From: Caldilineaceae bacterium
GTDB taxonomy: Bacteria; Chloroflexota; Anaerolineae; Caldilineales; Caldilineaceae
Assembly (NCBI GenBank): GCA_022827195.1
Contig: JAJDTL010000004.1
Coordinates: 124,001-188,000 of the forward strand
Reading direction: 5' to 3'
Length of the DNA stretch: 64,000 nt
Part shown: in pieces, positions 49,817 through 59,219 of the stretch
Layout of the letters: each line of letters opens with the position of its first letter
How positions within the stretch are numbered: position 1 is the first letter of the stretch
Translations under genes and position numbers: made by a program
The notes under the pieces: generated by a model
Seen by the model: only the letters and a program-made list of their open reading frames with translations
What the model was told of the DNA's origin: nothing
The model's database searches: none

Positions 49817-51460
49817 ATGGCCACAGATCTGCGCGTTCACAACCCGATGGGCTATCCGCCCCAGATTGACCAGAAGCATCTGGCGCCGCGTGTCAGCGAC
49901 CTGGCCGGGAAGACTGTCTACCTCGTCGACTGCCGCTTCGACGACGGCGACATCCTGGTTGAACAGATGGCGAACTGGTTTCGCGAGAACCGGCCCGACA
50001 TACAGATCGAAGTGCGGCGCAAGTCGGGCGTCTACACCGAGCGGGACGAAGCGCTCTATACGGAGATCCAGCGGAAGGGGGCAGGGGCCGTCATGGCCGT
50101 CGGCCATTGAAGTACCTGTGCGCCGGCGGTCGCCGACCAATGCATTATTCTGGAAACCGAGTACAACGTTGCCACGGCCTCCATCCAGACGGGGATCTTC
50201 GAGCCCCTGGTGAAGGCCTCCACCCTGCAGCAGGGGATCCCCTATCTGCGCCATGCCTTCGTGCCGCAGCCGGTCATGGGCCGCTCTCCCGAGCAGCTGC
50301 GCGCCTACGTCGACGGACCCGACGACATCACCGGCCGACCCTTCATGGGCGAGGTCATCGCCGCGCTCACGCGCGCGCCCTCGGCGGAGGAGACGCGCGC
50401 GCACGCCTTCGACCGCTCTACGCCCCGCTTTGTCGAGTCTGACAGTGAGGAGAATCTGCACCATCTCTTTGTGGACAATCGTTGGACCGACATGCTGCCG
50501 ATCATCCTGCCGACAGAGGAGCGGGTTGAGGCCATGTTGAAAGGGACCAGCCGCAGCCCGGACACGGTGGTGGGCCACATGCGGCCAACCTCGACGCGCG
50601 AAGCCTGGCAGTACACCGTTGAGAAAGTGGCGGTCAACGCGGTGATGGCCGGCGCCAGGCCCGAGTACCTGCCCGTGATCCTGGCCCTGGCCGCGACCTG
50701 CGCGTCGGCCCGTGCCAGCACAACAAGCTCGGCCGCGTCGATGGCGGTCGTCAACGGTCCCGTCCGCGAGGAGATTGGGATGAACTGGGGCATCGGCGCA
50801 ATGGGCCCGTACAATCACGCCAATGCCACGATCGGACGCGCCTATGGCCTGCTCTCGCAGAACCTGCAGGGCGGCTCGCTGCCCGAGGTGACCTATCTGG
50901 GTTCGCAGGGCAACAACTACGCCTACAACAGCGTCACCTTCGCCGAGAATGAAGAGCGCAGTCCGTGGGTGCCCTTCCACGTGCAGCACGGCTTCGAACC
51001 GGACCAGAGCGCGGTCAGCGTCTTCGGCGGCTGCCGGTCAACCGCGTTCAATCTCGGCCTGCGGGCGAAGCACTGGCAGGACCACGTGCGCAATATGCTG
51101 CGCGGCCTCAACCCGCACAACCCGCCGACGCTGGTGCTCGATCCCATCACGGCGCAGCAGTTCATCGACCGCGGCGGCTTCGACACCAAGGAGAAACTGA
51201 TCCAGTGGGTCCACGACAACGCCACCATGCCCTCGGGGATCTACTGGGACTACCAGCTGATCGAAAACTACGTCTACCCGCAGGCGCTCAACGGCGTCGA
51301 ACCGCATGCCAGCAAGCTCAGGGTGGACGCGGACGAGATGATTCCGGTCTACGAGCTTGACGACATCCACGTCGTCGTCGTCGGCGGTGAGACCAACGGC
51401 TACTGGCGCATCATGGGGTGCAACTACGGCGGAACTGTCTCTGTTGACGACTGGCGCTGA
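49817..51460 (+). CDS. Candidate selenoprotein with U-x-x-C motif (UGSC-like family)
   Basis: One continuous reading frame of 547 residues is interrupted only by TGA at codon 98 (50108-50110). ATG 49817 has AAGGAG 8 nt upstream. Before it: SGVYTERDEALYTEIQRKGA, GAVMAVGH. After it: STCAPAVADQCIILETEYNV, then 450 codons of conserved-looking sequence with no ribosome site for reinitiation. Reading UGA as selenocysteine gives U98-S-T-C101, like the redox motif of metagenomic UGSC selenoproteins. A stem-loop with apical GGUC lies 17 nt after the UGA, as in bacterial SECIS elements. The enzyme function is unknown; a thiol/selenol redox role is inferred. Alternative: a gene broken by a nonsense mutation. 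Confidence 0.75.
50111..50145 (+). promoter_or_regulatory. SECIS-like stem-loop after the in-frame UGA
   Basis: CGGC (50124-50127) pairs with GCCG (50132-50135) around loop GGUC (50128-50131), starting 17 nt after the UGA. A lower helix GUGC/GCAU (50118-50121 with 50142-50145) can close it. The apical GGU and the distance match the E. coli fdhF-type SelB-binding hairpin. Confidence 0.55.
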
Positions 51461-51547
51461 TCGTGCGAGCGCCAAGCTGCCGGGGCAACTGCAAATCGTA
51501 GCAACCTGACCGGGCCCTAAGCCGGGGTACCGAGCATGACTCAGGCT

Positions 51548-51601
51548 ACCAGGCAGGGGAACTGTAGAGGAACGCTCTGAATCCTCTACGCCCTGCCTGG
51601 T
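51548..51601 (+). promoter_or_regulatory. Large two-part hairpin downstream of the selenoprotein gene
   Basis: Outer arms ACCAGGCAGGG (51548-51558) and CCCTGCCTGGT (51591-51601), inner arms GTAGAGGA (51564-51571) and TCCTCTAC (51582-51589), all exact complements. No U-run follows. It sits between the selenoprotein stop and the PhyH ATG and may process or attenuate the transcript. Confidence 0.6.
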
Positions 51602-51674
51602 TCGCGTAGACTCAGGCCGCGCCGGCCGACACCTCCTTACGCGGGCCGGCGCTTCACGCCAGCGGAGAGAAGGT

Positions 51675-52451
51675 ATGGAAGAGATTGCGCAGCTGCGCCG
51701 CGACGGCTTCTGTCTGCTCAAGGGCGTAATCCCCGAGGGTGAGATAAGCGGCATTCGCAGCGACATTGATAACGCAATGGTGGCCGGGCTCAAGGCATAC
51801 AATGAGCTCGACTGGTCTGCCGTCACCCACATGCTCTCGCTGGCGCCCTATTTTGCCGACGCAAGACTGCTGAGCATCGTACGGACGATGTTCAACCACG
51901 CCACAGTCCGCATTTCGCAGACCGAGTTCAAGAGCGTTCCGCCCAGGAGCGATCCGCCGGCGTGGCGCGGCTTTCACACTGACTGGCCGCATGATCTGAC
52001 CGACCGTTCCTTCTGCGGGCGCGTCAATCAGCCGTTCCCCGACATGATCATGAGCATCACTTCCATCTGGATGCTCTATCAATTCACGCCTGAGAACGGC
52101 GCCACCTGGGTCGTGCCCGGCACCCATCGCGAGCTCACAAACCCGCGCGGGGAGAAGGACGGAATCGACGAGCACAGCGCGATTCCGAACGAGCGGCAGG
52201 TCTGCGGCGATGCCGGCGACGTGGTGCTGATCGACAGCCGCATCTGGCACTCGCGCGGAGCCAACACGACCGACGAGACCCGCACCTCAGTGGTCGCCCG
52301 CTACTCGCCCTGGTGGCTGAGTACGGAGTACGGCAAACGCAATGCTGCCTTTGTACCTACCGACATCTTTGACAGTTTTCCGCAGCCGCTCCAGGAGCTG
52401 TACGCCCACAGACGCGGCAAGCGACGTCCCGTGCAACATTTTCCTGCCTGA
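51675..52451 (+). CDS. Phytanoyl-CoA dioxygenase (PhyH)-family oxygenase
   Basis: 258 residues, GGAGAGAAGG upstream. EIAQLRRDGFCLLKGVIPEG is the PhyH start; the iron motif is FHTDWPHD (His-x-Asp), the core NGATWVVPGTHRELTNP, and the distal His WHSRGANTTDETRTSV with its Arg. Fourth member of the family in the window. It follows the selenoprotein gene after a hairpin, so cotranscription is possible but not certain. Confidence 0.9.
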   Translation: MEEIAQLRRDGFCLLKGVIPEGEISGIRSDIDNAMVAGLKAYNELDWSAVTHMLSLAPYFADARLLSIVRTMFNHATVRISQTEFKSVPPRSDPPAWRGFHTDWPHDLTDRSFCGRVNQPFPDMIMSITSIWMLYQFTPENGATWVVPGTHRELTNPRGEKDGIDEHSAIPNERQVCGDAGDVVLIDSRIWHSRGANTTDETRTSVVARYSPWWLSTEYGKRNAAFVPTDIFDSFPQPLQELYAHRRGKRRPVQHFPA

Positions 52452-52512
52452 CCGCGTACGCGTCCCGGGCCTGCTTGCCGCCGATCTCACAATGCAGCAG
52501 CGGCGTGCTCCG

Positions 52513-53220
52513 TTAGCTGTCAAGCCGGGGGAAGAAGCGTGGCTTCAGCATCTTAAAGATATCCGGACCGGTGATGAATCCGTGCGGCAGCAGGAGGTCC
52601 AGTTTTGGGTCGCGCTCGATGACGTGCAGTTCAGCTTCTCCCGTATGCGGGTCCGTTACGCTGCAACGGATCGAGTGGGCGCTCAGGTCGCACGAAGCCG
52701 GGGCGCGTTTGCAAGCAAAGTCGCTTGTGTCACCAACGGGCAGACAGTCGTAGTCGAAGCCCGTAAAGTCTGCGAACGGGACGATACGATTGAACGGATT
52801 GGACTCGCTGGCAACGACCTCCCCGTCGACGGAGTCTGGAAAGGAGAACACGGCGTACTCCTTCCACAGCGCCAGGTCCTCTTCGCCAAGAGGGACCGAC
52901 CTGCCGATGTTGAAGTCGTAGACAAAGTAACCGGCCTGCGGGCTGCGGCCGCGCCGGCAGGAATCCAGCTGGGCTTCAAGAGAGTCCGGTCCGGCGGCGC
53001 CGGCGCGGTCTGTCAATACGCACGCCTGCATGTACAGCAGCTGCTGGCCGAACGGTCCACCCACGTATCGACGAATTTCCTGGCCCTCACGGTACGCATT
53101 GGCGAGAAAGTAGCCTGCCGCCGCCACGAGCGACAGTAGCAGGACAGTTGCGGCAAGAAGGAATCTCCGGACGGCAGATGGCTGCGCGTTATGCGAGGTA
53201 CGATCTGTTTGTTTCTGCAA
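52513..53220 (-). CDS. Hypothetical membrane-anchored protein
   Basis: 235 residues. One transmembrane helix (about 18-44, RRFLLAATVLLLSLVAAAGY) anchors an otherwise soluble domain with several cysteines (ACVLTDR, SCRRGR, YDCLPVGD, FACKRAP, SCDLSAHSIRCS) that could form disulfides outside the membrane. I recognise no family. It is convergent with the PhyH gene and has no evident operon partner. The overlapping plus-strand frame lacks protein-like features. Confidence 0.55.
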   Translation of the reverse strand: MQKQTDRTSHNAQPSAVRRFLLAATVLLLSLVAAAGYFLANAYREGQEIRRYVGGPFGQQLLYMQACVLTDRAGAAGPDSLEAQLDSCRRGRSPQAGYFVYDFNIGRSVPLGEEDLALWKEYAVFSFPDSVDGEVVASESNPFNRIVPFADFTGFDYDCLPVGDTSDFACKRAPASCDLSAHSIRCSVTDPHTGEAELHVIERDPKLDLLLPHGFITGPDIFKMLKPRFFPRLDS

Positions 53221-53619
53221 AACCGGTCCTCCGGGAATCCGGGAAGCGCTTCAGGTTCTATTCACCAAGTGGGGCAGCGCTCCAACGCTTGACGTCCTAC
53301 CCATTGCCGAACGAACGGAAGCCGACTGCCGATGGTTCCCGTTTTCGCCCTGCCGCAATTCACCAGGAGCTGCGCGCGGCAAATGCCACAGAGAAGAAGC
53401 AGGCCTTCGAGCAAATGGAGGTCCGGCGAAAGAGCGAACGCATCTAGCACGGCAGTCCGGACTGGCGCAGTTTGTGCAATCGGCCGATCCGGCTGAAGAT
53501 AGAGTTGGCTGGCTGCCGGCTCTACAGATTTCGTTTCGGTTACGCCGCAGGCGGGTGAGCTGTACCTTGGGACAGTTTTCCCGTATGAACCGCCACAGTT
53601 TTTTGTCCGGGAGGACGCA
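53221..53619. other. Intergenic region, 399 bp
   Basis: No gene, repeat or clear promoter recognised. It should hold the divergent promoters of the hypothetical membrane protein and the glycosidase-like gene. Confidence 0.5.
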
Positions 53620-55314
53620 ATGGCCGAAGGCGATGTGCATCTTGCTCCAGAAGCGCGAAGCGAGACCGAACTCGTCGACACGAACCGGGCGATGGAGGAG
53701 ACCTGGGCGGGTGAGCGGCCCGTGGAGCCCCGCACCTACCCCTATTTCAATCCGCCCTACCGCCTCCCATTCAAGCATATCGGCAGGCAAAAGCAACTCT
53801 TCCTCGACAACTACATTCTGGATGAACTGATCGATGCGGAGCGGATCATCGTGAGGCCGGACAAGGCGGCGTCCCCTCTCATCGCGTACGAGGACCTGCC
53901 CTGGGAGCGCTACCACTTCACCTGTGTCCCGGCGGCGGCCCTGTACGACCCGGACGACGGTCTCTACAAGATGTGGTACAAAACGCTGGTGAGCGGCAAC
54001 ACGAACTCGGCGCAAGGGACCGAGGTCGTGCTTTGTTACGCCGAATCGGCCGACGCGCTGCAGTGGCACAAGCCGATGCGCGACGACTGTCAGCCGTTCG
54101 CGGACCAGCAGCGGACGAATATCGTCATGCGCGACTTCGACAACGGCACCATTGTTCTCAATCAGGACAGGAGCGACCCGTCGCGTAAGTTCCTGGCCGT
54201 CTACAACCCATCGATGGAGGCCGTCCGCCGCGGCAATCGCGTCATGTCGCGCGTCGCCGCCTCGCCGGACGGGATCTGCTGGCGGGTGATAAGCGACGAC
54301 ACGCCCTTCCGCCATCACCATCAGATGCGCGTCATCTGGGACGATGCCTGCGGCATGTGGGTCGGTTACTCGCAGGCCTCGCACGCGTTCGCCAGCCACC
54401 TGCACATCCGCACGATCGGCCGCCAGGAGAGCGTCGATTTCATCAACTGGTCGCCCAAACAGGTCATCCTTTCGGGCGACTGGGACCCCGGCGTCGGCCC
54501 CAACGTCGAGCTCCACACGATGTCCGTGCGCAAGGAAGGGGGGCTTTACATCGGCATCGTCGAGGAGGCGCACGGCGAGCACCAATGGCTGGTGAATCGC
54601 GACGGCAGCAACCAGCGCGATCAGTTCCATGTAAAAGCCGCCCTGTACGCCAGCCGCGACGGGCATCGCTTCTTTCGCGCCGACGGCTACCGGCCCTGGG
54701 CGGACAACGGGCCGCCCGGCAGCCAGGACTACGGCTACCTGGCCCACACCGTATCCGACTACCTGCTGCGTGACGGCAGAATGGTGATCGCGTACTCCGC
54801 CTTTCCGCACAAGCAGCGCGACACGAGGCCCGCCGGCGTCTCCAACCATGCGCCCGCGGCGTCATCCCGGGCTTCCCGCAATCACATCGAGGAGCTGAGC
54901 AGCCACGGGATGGGCAGTCCGATGATGGACAAGGTTCGGCGGGAGGCGCCTGCGCAACGCGGCATCGGAGGCCTCGTGCTGCGCGAGGACGGCTGGGCCG
55001 CACTTCGTCCCAAGTATGAGTTGGGTCAGGTCGTTACGAAGCAGTTTGTATTCGAAGGCGACGTGCTGCGGGTCAACGCCGACTGCGCCTATGGCTCGCT
55101 GCGCGTCGCGCTGCTCGATTCCGAACTCAATCCATATCCCGGCTTCAGCCTGGAACAGTCGGTCCCGCTGCACGCGCCGTCTTCGCAGATCTGGCATACG
55201 GCGGCCTGGGAAGGCGGGCCAGATTTGCGTCAACTGTGGAACAGGCCCGTGCGGGTCCAGTTCTCGTTGCTCGAGTCCACTCTATATGGCTTCCAGTTTC
55301 AGGCGCGGTCCTGA
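53620..55314 (+). CDS. Glycosidase-like five-bladed propeller protein (copy 2)
   Basis: 564 residues, GGGAGG before ATG 53620. Clearly homologous to copy 1 throughout: IGRQKQLFLDNYILDELIDA, DPDDGLYKMWYKTLVSG, REDGWAALRPKYELGQVVTK. Conserved Asp/Glu residues in the DNY and DPDDG segments would be catalytic or sugar-binding if it is a glycosidase. No signal peptide. Followed after 20 bp by a six-hairpin glycosidase-like protein. The shared domain content with copy 1 shows that the locus arose partly by duplication. Confidence 0.7.
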   Translation: MAEGDVHLAPEARSETELVDTNRAMEETWAGERPVEPRTYPYFNPPYRLPFKHIGRQKQLFLDNYILDELIDAERIIVRPDKAASPLIAYEDLPWERYHFTCVPAAALYDPDDGLYKMWYKTLVSGNTNSAQGTEVVLCYAESADALQWHKPMRDDCQPFADQQRTNIVMRDFDNGTIVLNQDRSDPSRKFLAVYNPSMEAVRRGNRVMSRVAASPDGICWRVISDDTPFRHHHQMRVIWDDACGMWVGYSQASHAFASHLHIRTIGRQESVDFINWSPKQVILSGDWDPGVGPNVELHTMSVRKEGGLYIGIVEEAHGEHQWLVNRDGSNQRDQFHVKAALYASRDGHRFFRADGYRPWADNGPPGSQDYGYLAHTVSDYLLRDGRMVIAYSAFPHKQRDTRPAGVSNHAPAASSRASRNHIEELSSHGMGSPMMDKVRREAPAQRGIGGLVLREDGWAALRPKYELGQVVTKQFVFEGDVLRVNADCAYGSLRVALLDSELNPYPGFSLEQSVPLHAPSSQIWHTAAWEGGPDLRQLWNRPVRVQFSLLESTLYGFQFQARS

Positions 55315-55334
55315 GTCAAATCAAGGAGAATCAG

Positions 55335-56894
55335 GTGACGATGCTTGCCGACGTCAACACGGCGGATATCAGAGAAGCGATCCGGCTGGGCTGCCGGACG
55401 ATGTGTTCCGTCTTCAACGCCGATGACGATGACGTTCCCTTTTTCGGTTCGCAGGTGTGGCCGGAAGCGAGGCTGAGTTTCAGCTCGACGCATAACGAGT
55501 CCCATGTTCCGGGGCGTCATCTGAACGCGCTCCTGAGCGCCGAAGACGCAGCCGGCGTCTATATCGACGAGGGCTGTATCGACCGGCACGCGCGCGCCGC
55601 CTTTTTGTCCTACTCCGGCGAACATTCGCTGCCGCTCAACCGCGACCGCATCGGCGGCAGGCTCAAGCACTTCTCTCCCCACGATGTACGCGAGGGCTTT
55701 CACGCCCTCTACGCGCTGGCCCGCTTCCGCGGCTCCGAGCAGGCCCTGGCAACGGCCGAAGCAAGCATCGAGGCGATCCAGCGGCTGTGGGACCGGGAAC
55801 AAGGGTGGGACAGGGCCGCCCTGGGCGACGAGATCGACTTCCATTCCACGACATTCGTTGCCGGCCTGGCCCGCGCGATCGGCCCGCTTGTAAAGCTGCA
55901 TCGCTACACGGGTTGCAAGGGCGCGCTCGACCTGGCACTGGAGCTGGCGCGTAAGGCCACCGACGAGTTCTTCCTGCCCGGCGGCGGATACGATCGGGAG
56001 TCGTTCGGCACGCATACACATTCGACAACCTGCGTACTCTCATCACTGGCCCAGCTGGCCGACCTGAACCGGGACGCGCCTTTGATGGAGAGGGTGAGGG
56101 CATTCTACGACAACGGACTGAACGAGATCCGCGACGAGATCGGCTGGGTCATCGAGAGCAGCGCCGACCGCGTCGACCCGGACCGTGGCGAGGTCAACAA
56201 CACGGGCGACATCGTCGAGACGGCGCTGATTCTGGGAAAGTGGGGGTACCCGGAATACTTTGAGGACGCCGAAAGGATTCTGCGCTGCCATCTGCTGCCT
56301 TCGCAGCTGCGCGACACCTCCTTCATTCGCGAGCCTGACAACCCGCAAGACGAGGATGGCAAAAGGGATGTCGCCGCGCGGCATCTGGGCGCGTTCGGCT
56401 TTCCCGCGCCTTATGGCCATAAGCCGCTGGACGCGACGAGGATCAGCTTCAACATGGACATTGTCGGTGGGGCCGTGGCGTCACTGTGCGAAGCGTTGCG
56501 GCAGACGGTGGTGTCGGACCGCGCCGGGCACTGGGTGCACCTGCTCTTCGATCGTGAAACTGACGCGGTTGCGGTTGAGTCCCCGTATACAAACGGGAGC
56601 CTGCGCGTGCGCGTCAAACGACCGGGCCCGCTCTACGTCCGTATCCCCACCTGGGTTACGCCCGATTCGGTCAGGGTAGACGGGGTCGGGAGCGGGCTCC
56701 AGTGGAGCAACGGCTACCTTGTTTTGAGCCGCCCGCAACTGAATCGATGGGTTGCGATCGAATTCAACCTGGCTGAGTCGAAAATCGTATTGAAGCACCG
56801 GACGCGCGAGATTGGCGTGCAGCTGCGCGGCGACTCCGTGGCGGCCATGTCCAACTTCGGGGCCGATCTCACATTCTTCCCACCGCTCAATTGA
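55335..56894 (+). CDS. Six-hairpin (alpha/alpha toroid) glycosidase-like protein
   Basis: 519 residues with a GTG start at 55335, 6 nt after AAGGAG; the next ATG is two codons on. Helical repeats in the first 400 residues (GFHALYALARFRGSEQALAT, VAGLARAIGPLVKLHRYTG, GALDLALELARKATDEFFLP) and a NNTGDIVETALILGKWG segment suggest an (alpha/alpha)6 barrel as in GH127-like or related families. A beta-sandwich C-terminus (about 420-510) follows. It probably cleaves a glycoside taken up by the cell. The exact family is uncertain. Confidence 0.6.
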   Translation: MTMLADVNTADIREAIRLGCRTMCSVFNADDDDVPFFGSQVWPEARLSFSSTHNESHVPGRHLNALLSAEDAAGVYIDEGCIDRHARAAFLSYSGEHSLPLNRDRIGGRLKHFSPHDVREGFHALYALARFRGSEQALATAEASIEAIQRLWDREQGWDRAALGDEIDFHSTTFVAGLARAIGPLVKLHRYTGCKGALDLALELARKATDEFFLPGGGYDRESFGTHTHSTTCVLSSLAQLADLNRDAPLMERVRAFYDNGLNEIRDEIGWVIESSADRVDPDRGEVNNTGDIVETALILGKWGYPEYFEDAERILRCHLLPSQLRDTSFIREPDNPQDEDGKRDVAARHLGAFGFPAPYGHKPLDATRISFNMDIVGGAVASLCEALRQTVVSDRAGHWVHLLFDRETDAVAVESPYTNGSLRVRVKRPGPLYVRIPTWVTPDSVRVDGVGSGLQWSNGYLVLSRPQLNRWVAIEFNLAESKIVLKHRTREIGVQLRGDSVAAMSNFGADLTFFPPLN

Positions 56895-56938
56895 GCCGCA
56901 AGGCCGCGCAAGGCCCATCCACGTCAAGGGAGTCCTTC

Positions 56939-57853
56939 ATGGCAAGCAGACCGATACAGATTCTTCTGGTCGCGGCGCATCCGGCCGACAGCTTCGATAT
57001 GGCCGGCGGCACACTCGCCCACCACGTCGACCAGGGCGACAGCGTAACCGCGGCCATTCTTACGACGGGCGTGCGCTCCCACCACTGGGAGCTTGGCGAG
57101 CAGAAGCGCCGGGCCGGCGCCGATCTGGACGTGGAGCAGTTCGTCGCACAGGCGGTCGAGGAGAAGCTGGAGGAGGTGCGGCGGGCGTGCCGGACACTCG
57201 GCTTCGACGACGTGCGCGATCTCGGCTTTGAGGACGACGACGTTCTTGTCACGCAGGACAAGATCGACGCCATCGCCGAGGTGATTCGCGCGGTCAAGCC
57301 CGACCTTATGATCACGCACCAGCCGTTCGAGAGCGGCGGCTTCAAGATGCACGGCTCGACCGGCCAGTGCGCGCTCTACGCCTGGCAGCAGGCGCAGGGC
57401 TCGGGCCGCGGCCGCCAGGAGCGTCATCCCATTCCCTGCATCTATTTCATGAACCCGATGGCCTACGTCGGCAACGACAGTCTGGAATACGCCGGGACCG
57501 CCCGCGCCGACGTGTACATCGACATCACCGACGTGATCGACAAGAAGGTGCGCGCCCTGGATGAGATCGCCAGCCAGTACTACGGCGGCGCGTATGCCCG
57601 CAAGCGCGCCGAATCGTCAGACGGGCATTACGGCAACAAGGCCCTCGTCGCCTACGCCGAGCAGTTTCAGCGCTTCACGCCCCTTGTCCGCTACACGCTC
57701 CCGATCACTGACGCCGAACTGGCGCGCATAACCGAGCCGCAGTCGGCCCACATGGGACGGCGCAGCGAAATGGTGGGCGGCTTGATGCCGCTGCCGCCGG
57801 ATGCCTCATTTACATCGCGCCATCGGATGACCAAAGAGATGTACGAGGACTGA
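56939..57853 (+). CDS. PIG-L/LmbE-family deacetylase-like protein
   Basis: 304 residues from ATG 56939 with AAGGGAG upstream. The N-terminal metal motif reads AHPAD (His14, Asp17) where the family has AHPDD, so the first Asp (the catalytic base in MshB) is Ala16. GGTLAHHVDQGD and a later THQPFESGG/MHGSTGQ His segment complete the zinc site. The family removes acetyl groups from N-acetylglucosamine-type amino sugars. Metal binding seems preserved, catalysis may be altered. Part of the glycosidase-like cluster, starting 44 bp after it. Confidence 0.82.
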   Translation: MASRPIQILLVAAHPADSFDMAGGTLAHHVDQGDSVTAAILTTGVRSHHWELGEQKRRAGADLDVEQFVAQAVEEKLEEVRRACRTLGFDDVRDLGFEDDDVLVTQDKIDAIAEVIRAVKPDLMITHQPFESGGFKMHGSTGQCALYAWQQAQGSGRGRQERHPIPCIYFMNPMAYVGNDSLEYAGTARADVYIDITDVIDKKVRALDEIASQYYGGAYARKRAESSDGHYGNKALVAYAEQFQRFTPLVRYTLPITDAELARITEPQSAHMGRRSEMVGGLMPLPPDASFTSRHRMTKEMYED

Positions 57854-57917
57854 GTCCGGAGAAGGCCGGCGGACCGAGTCTATTCGGACCGCCGGTAGTT
57901 TTCGAAGGGAAAGCCGG

Positions 57918-58403
57918 TTACTCCTCAAGCCGGCTGAAGGTCATGCGTTCGTCGCCTGCGCCGTTGCGCCAAAGGTCCTGGCACGTCGCGGCCAACTCCT
58001 CAAGCCCCTCTGTGATGGTGGCGAACAGGTTACCCGGCATGTGACCGTCCGGCCCCAGCAGGTAGTTGTCCCGCCCGTAGAAGATGGCAAGGTCGATCAG
58101 GCCCGTTCTGCGGCACTGCTCCAGCATTTCGGGCATGACCACAGTCCCCTTGGGCACCGGCAGATAAAGAATGTCGCCGGGAATCGGGAAAACCGTGGCA
58201 TTCTCTTTTCCCGGTTCCTGCTCGGCGAACGGCGGCGTCAAAATGTACACTTCGTTGTTGGCCCACTTGGCATGATAGGCCGCGCCCGACAGCGGCAGTG
58301 CGTTCCAGACCGCATCGGCCGTCAGAGGCGCGGCGTCGTCGGCCAGTTCAGCCACGGCGCGGGCACTGTGTTTTTCAAATGAGATCTCAATTTTGCGGGC
58401 CAT
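57918..58403 (-). CDS. DUF3830-family (cyclophilin-like fold) protein
   Basis: 161 residues. KIEISFEKHSARAVAELADD, the AYHAKWANNEVYIL block and the FPIPGDILYLPVPKG block are typical of DUF3830 proteins, which have a cyclophilin-like beta barrel and are often found beside decarboxylases, amidohydrolases and Asp/Glu racemases. The start overlaps the preceding isomerase gene by 17 nt on the minus strand, indicating coupling. Function unknown. Confidence 0.8.
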   Translation of the reverse strand: MARKIEISFEKHSARAVAELADDAAPLTADAVWNALPLSGAAYHAKWANNEVYILTPPFAEQEPGKENATVFPIPGDILYLPVPKGTVVMPEMLEQCRRTGLIDLAIFYGRDNYLLGPDGHMPGNLFATITEGLEELAATCQDLWRNGAGDERMTFSRLEE

Positions 58404-59196
58404 GCGGTTCGTTCCTCGAGTTGTTTGTGTCCGATCTTTTTTCGAATAGTGTACCGCGTCGCGGCAGGCAGGGCTCGACGCCGAGCATATTGAGAGCCTG
58501 CCAGCCGGTCGCCTGGTTGGAGGTAATCACCGGCTTGCCGATCTCCTCTTCCAGGTCGGTGATAAAGTCGGCCGTCTTCTGACCGGTGCAGCTGATCAGA
58601 ATTGCCTCCGCCTCGGGCACGTCAGCTATGCGCGCGGCCTCGCGAATGGTTGACGGCGGCACGATTCCGTGGTCCTGCAGGCGGTGCAGCGGGTTGCTGT
58701 TCACCACCTCGATGTCGCACTCCGCCAGGTAGCGGCCCAGCGCCCGGTTCACGTCCTCCATGTACGGCGAGGCGGTCGCCACCCGGCTGATGCCCAAATG
58801 GCGCAGCGCGCACACGATCGCGCTGCTCGCCGTCGTGCAGGGCAGCCCCGTCGCGTCCTCCACCCGCTGCTTCAGCGCCTCGTCGCCGGCCACGCCCGAA
58901 ACGAAGCTTGCCGTCGTGCAGTAGTAGGCGAACAGGCTGGGCTCGAGCCGCATCAGACGCGCCGCAGCCGTTTCGATATCCCCGTTTTCCGCCAGCCACC
59001 TGCCCAGCTCGACGCTGGCATCGTCCTCCGGCTCACCGTCCTCCTCCAGGAACATCGGCACGTGCGTGCGGACCGTAACCATCGGCACATCCTGCGGCAG
59101 GAATTTGCGAAACTCGTCCAACATGCGATTTATGTCGCTATCGATCCACATGTCGTCGGGGTAGATTGCCCCCAGCGTCAGATTGTGCTGCGTCAT
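58387..59196 (-). CDS. Maleate isomerase/arylmalonate decarboxylase-type Asp/Glu racemase family protein
   Basis: 269 residues from ATG 59196 with AGGCAGG upstream. Two catalytic cysteines are placed as in the superfamily: Cys93 in AYYCTTASFVSG and Cys203 in ILISCTGQKT. The VTVRTHVP segment and VEDATGLPCTTASSAIVCAL match maleate cis-trans isomerases/arylmalonate decarboxylases. The likely reaction is maleate to fumarate isomerisation or decarboxylation of a malonate. Neighbouring FAH-family and VOC genes would fit ring-cleavage products ending in maleyl or fumaryl compounds. Confidence 0.85.
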   Translation of the reverse strand: MTQHNLTLGAIYPDDMWIDSDINRMLDEFRKFLPQDVPMVTVRTHVPMFLEEDGEPEDDASVELGRWLAENGDIETAAARLMRLEPSLFAYYCTTASFVSGVAGDEALKQRVEDATGLPCTTASSAIVCALRHLGISRVATASPYMEDVNRALGRYLAECDIEVVNSNPLHRLQDHGIVPPSTIREAARIADVPEAEAILISCTGQKTADFITDLEEEIGKPVITSNQATGWQALNMLGVEPCLPRRGTLFEKRSDTNNSRNEPHGPQN

Positions 59197-59219
59197 ATCG
59201 ACCTGCCTTTTGCGGCTGC

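Noticed and set aside
52342..53139. Plus-strand frame overlapping the hypothetical membrane protein
   Set aside because: It begins inside the PhyH gene and lacks a hydrophobic segment or ribosome site; the minus-strand frame has a clear membrane anchor.
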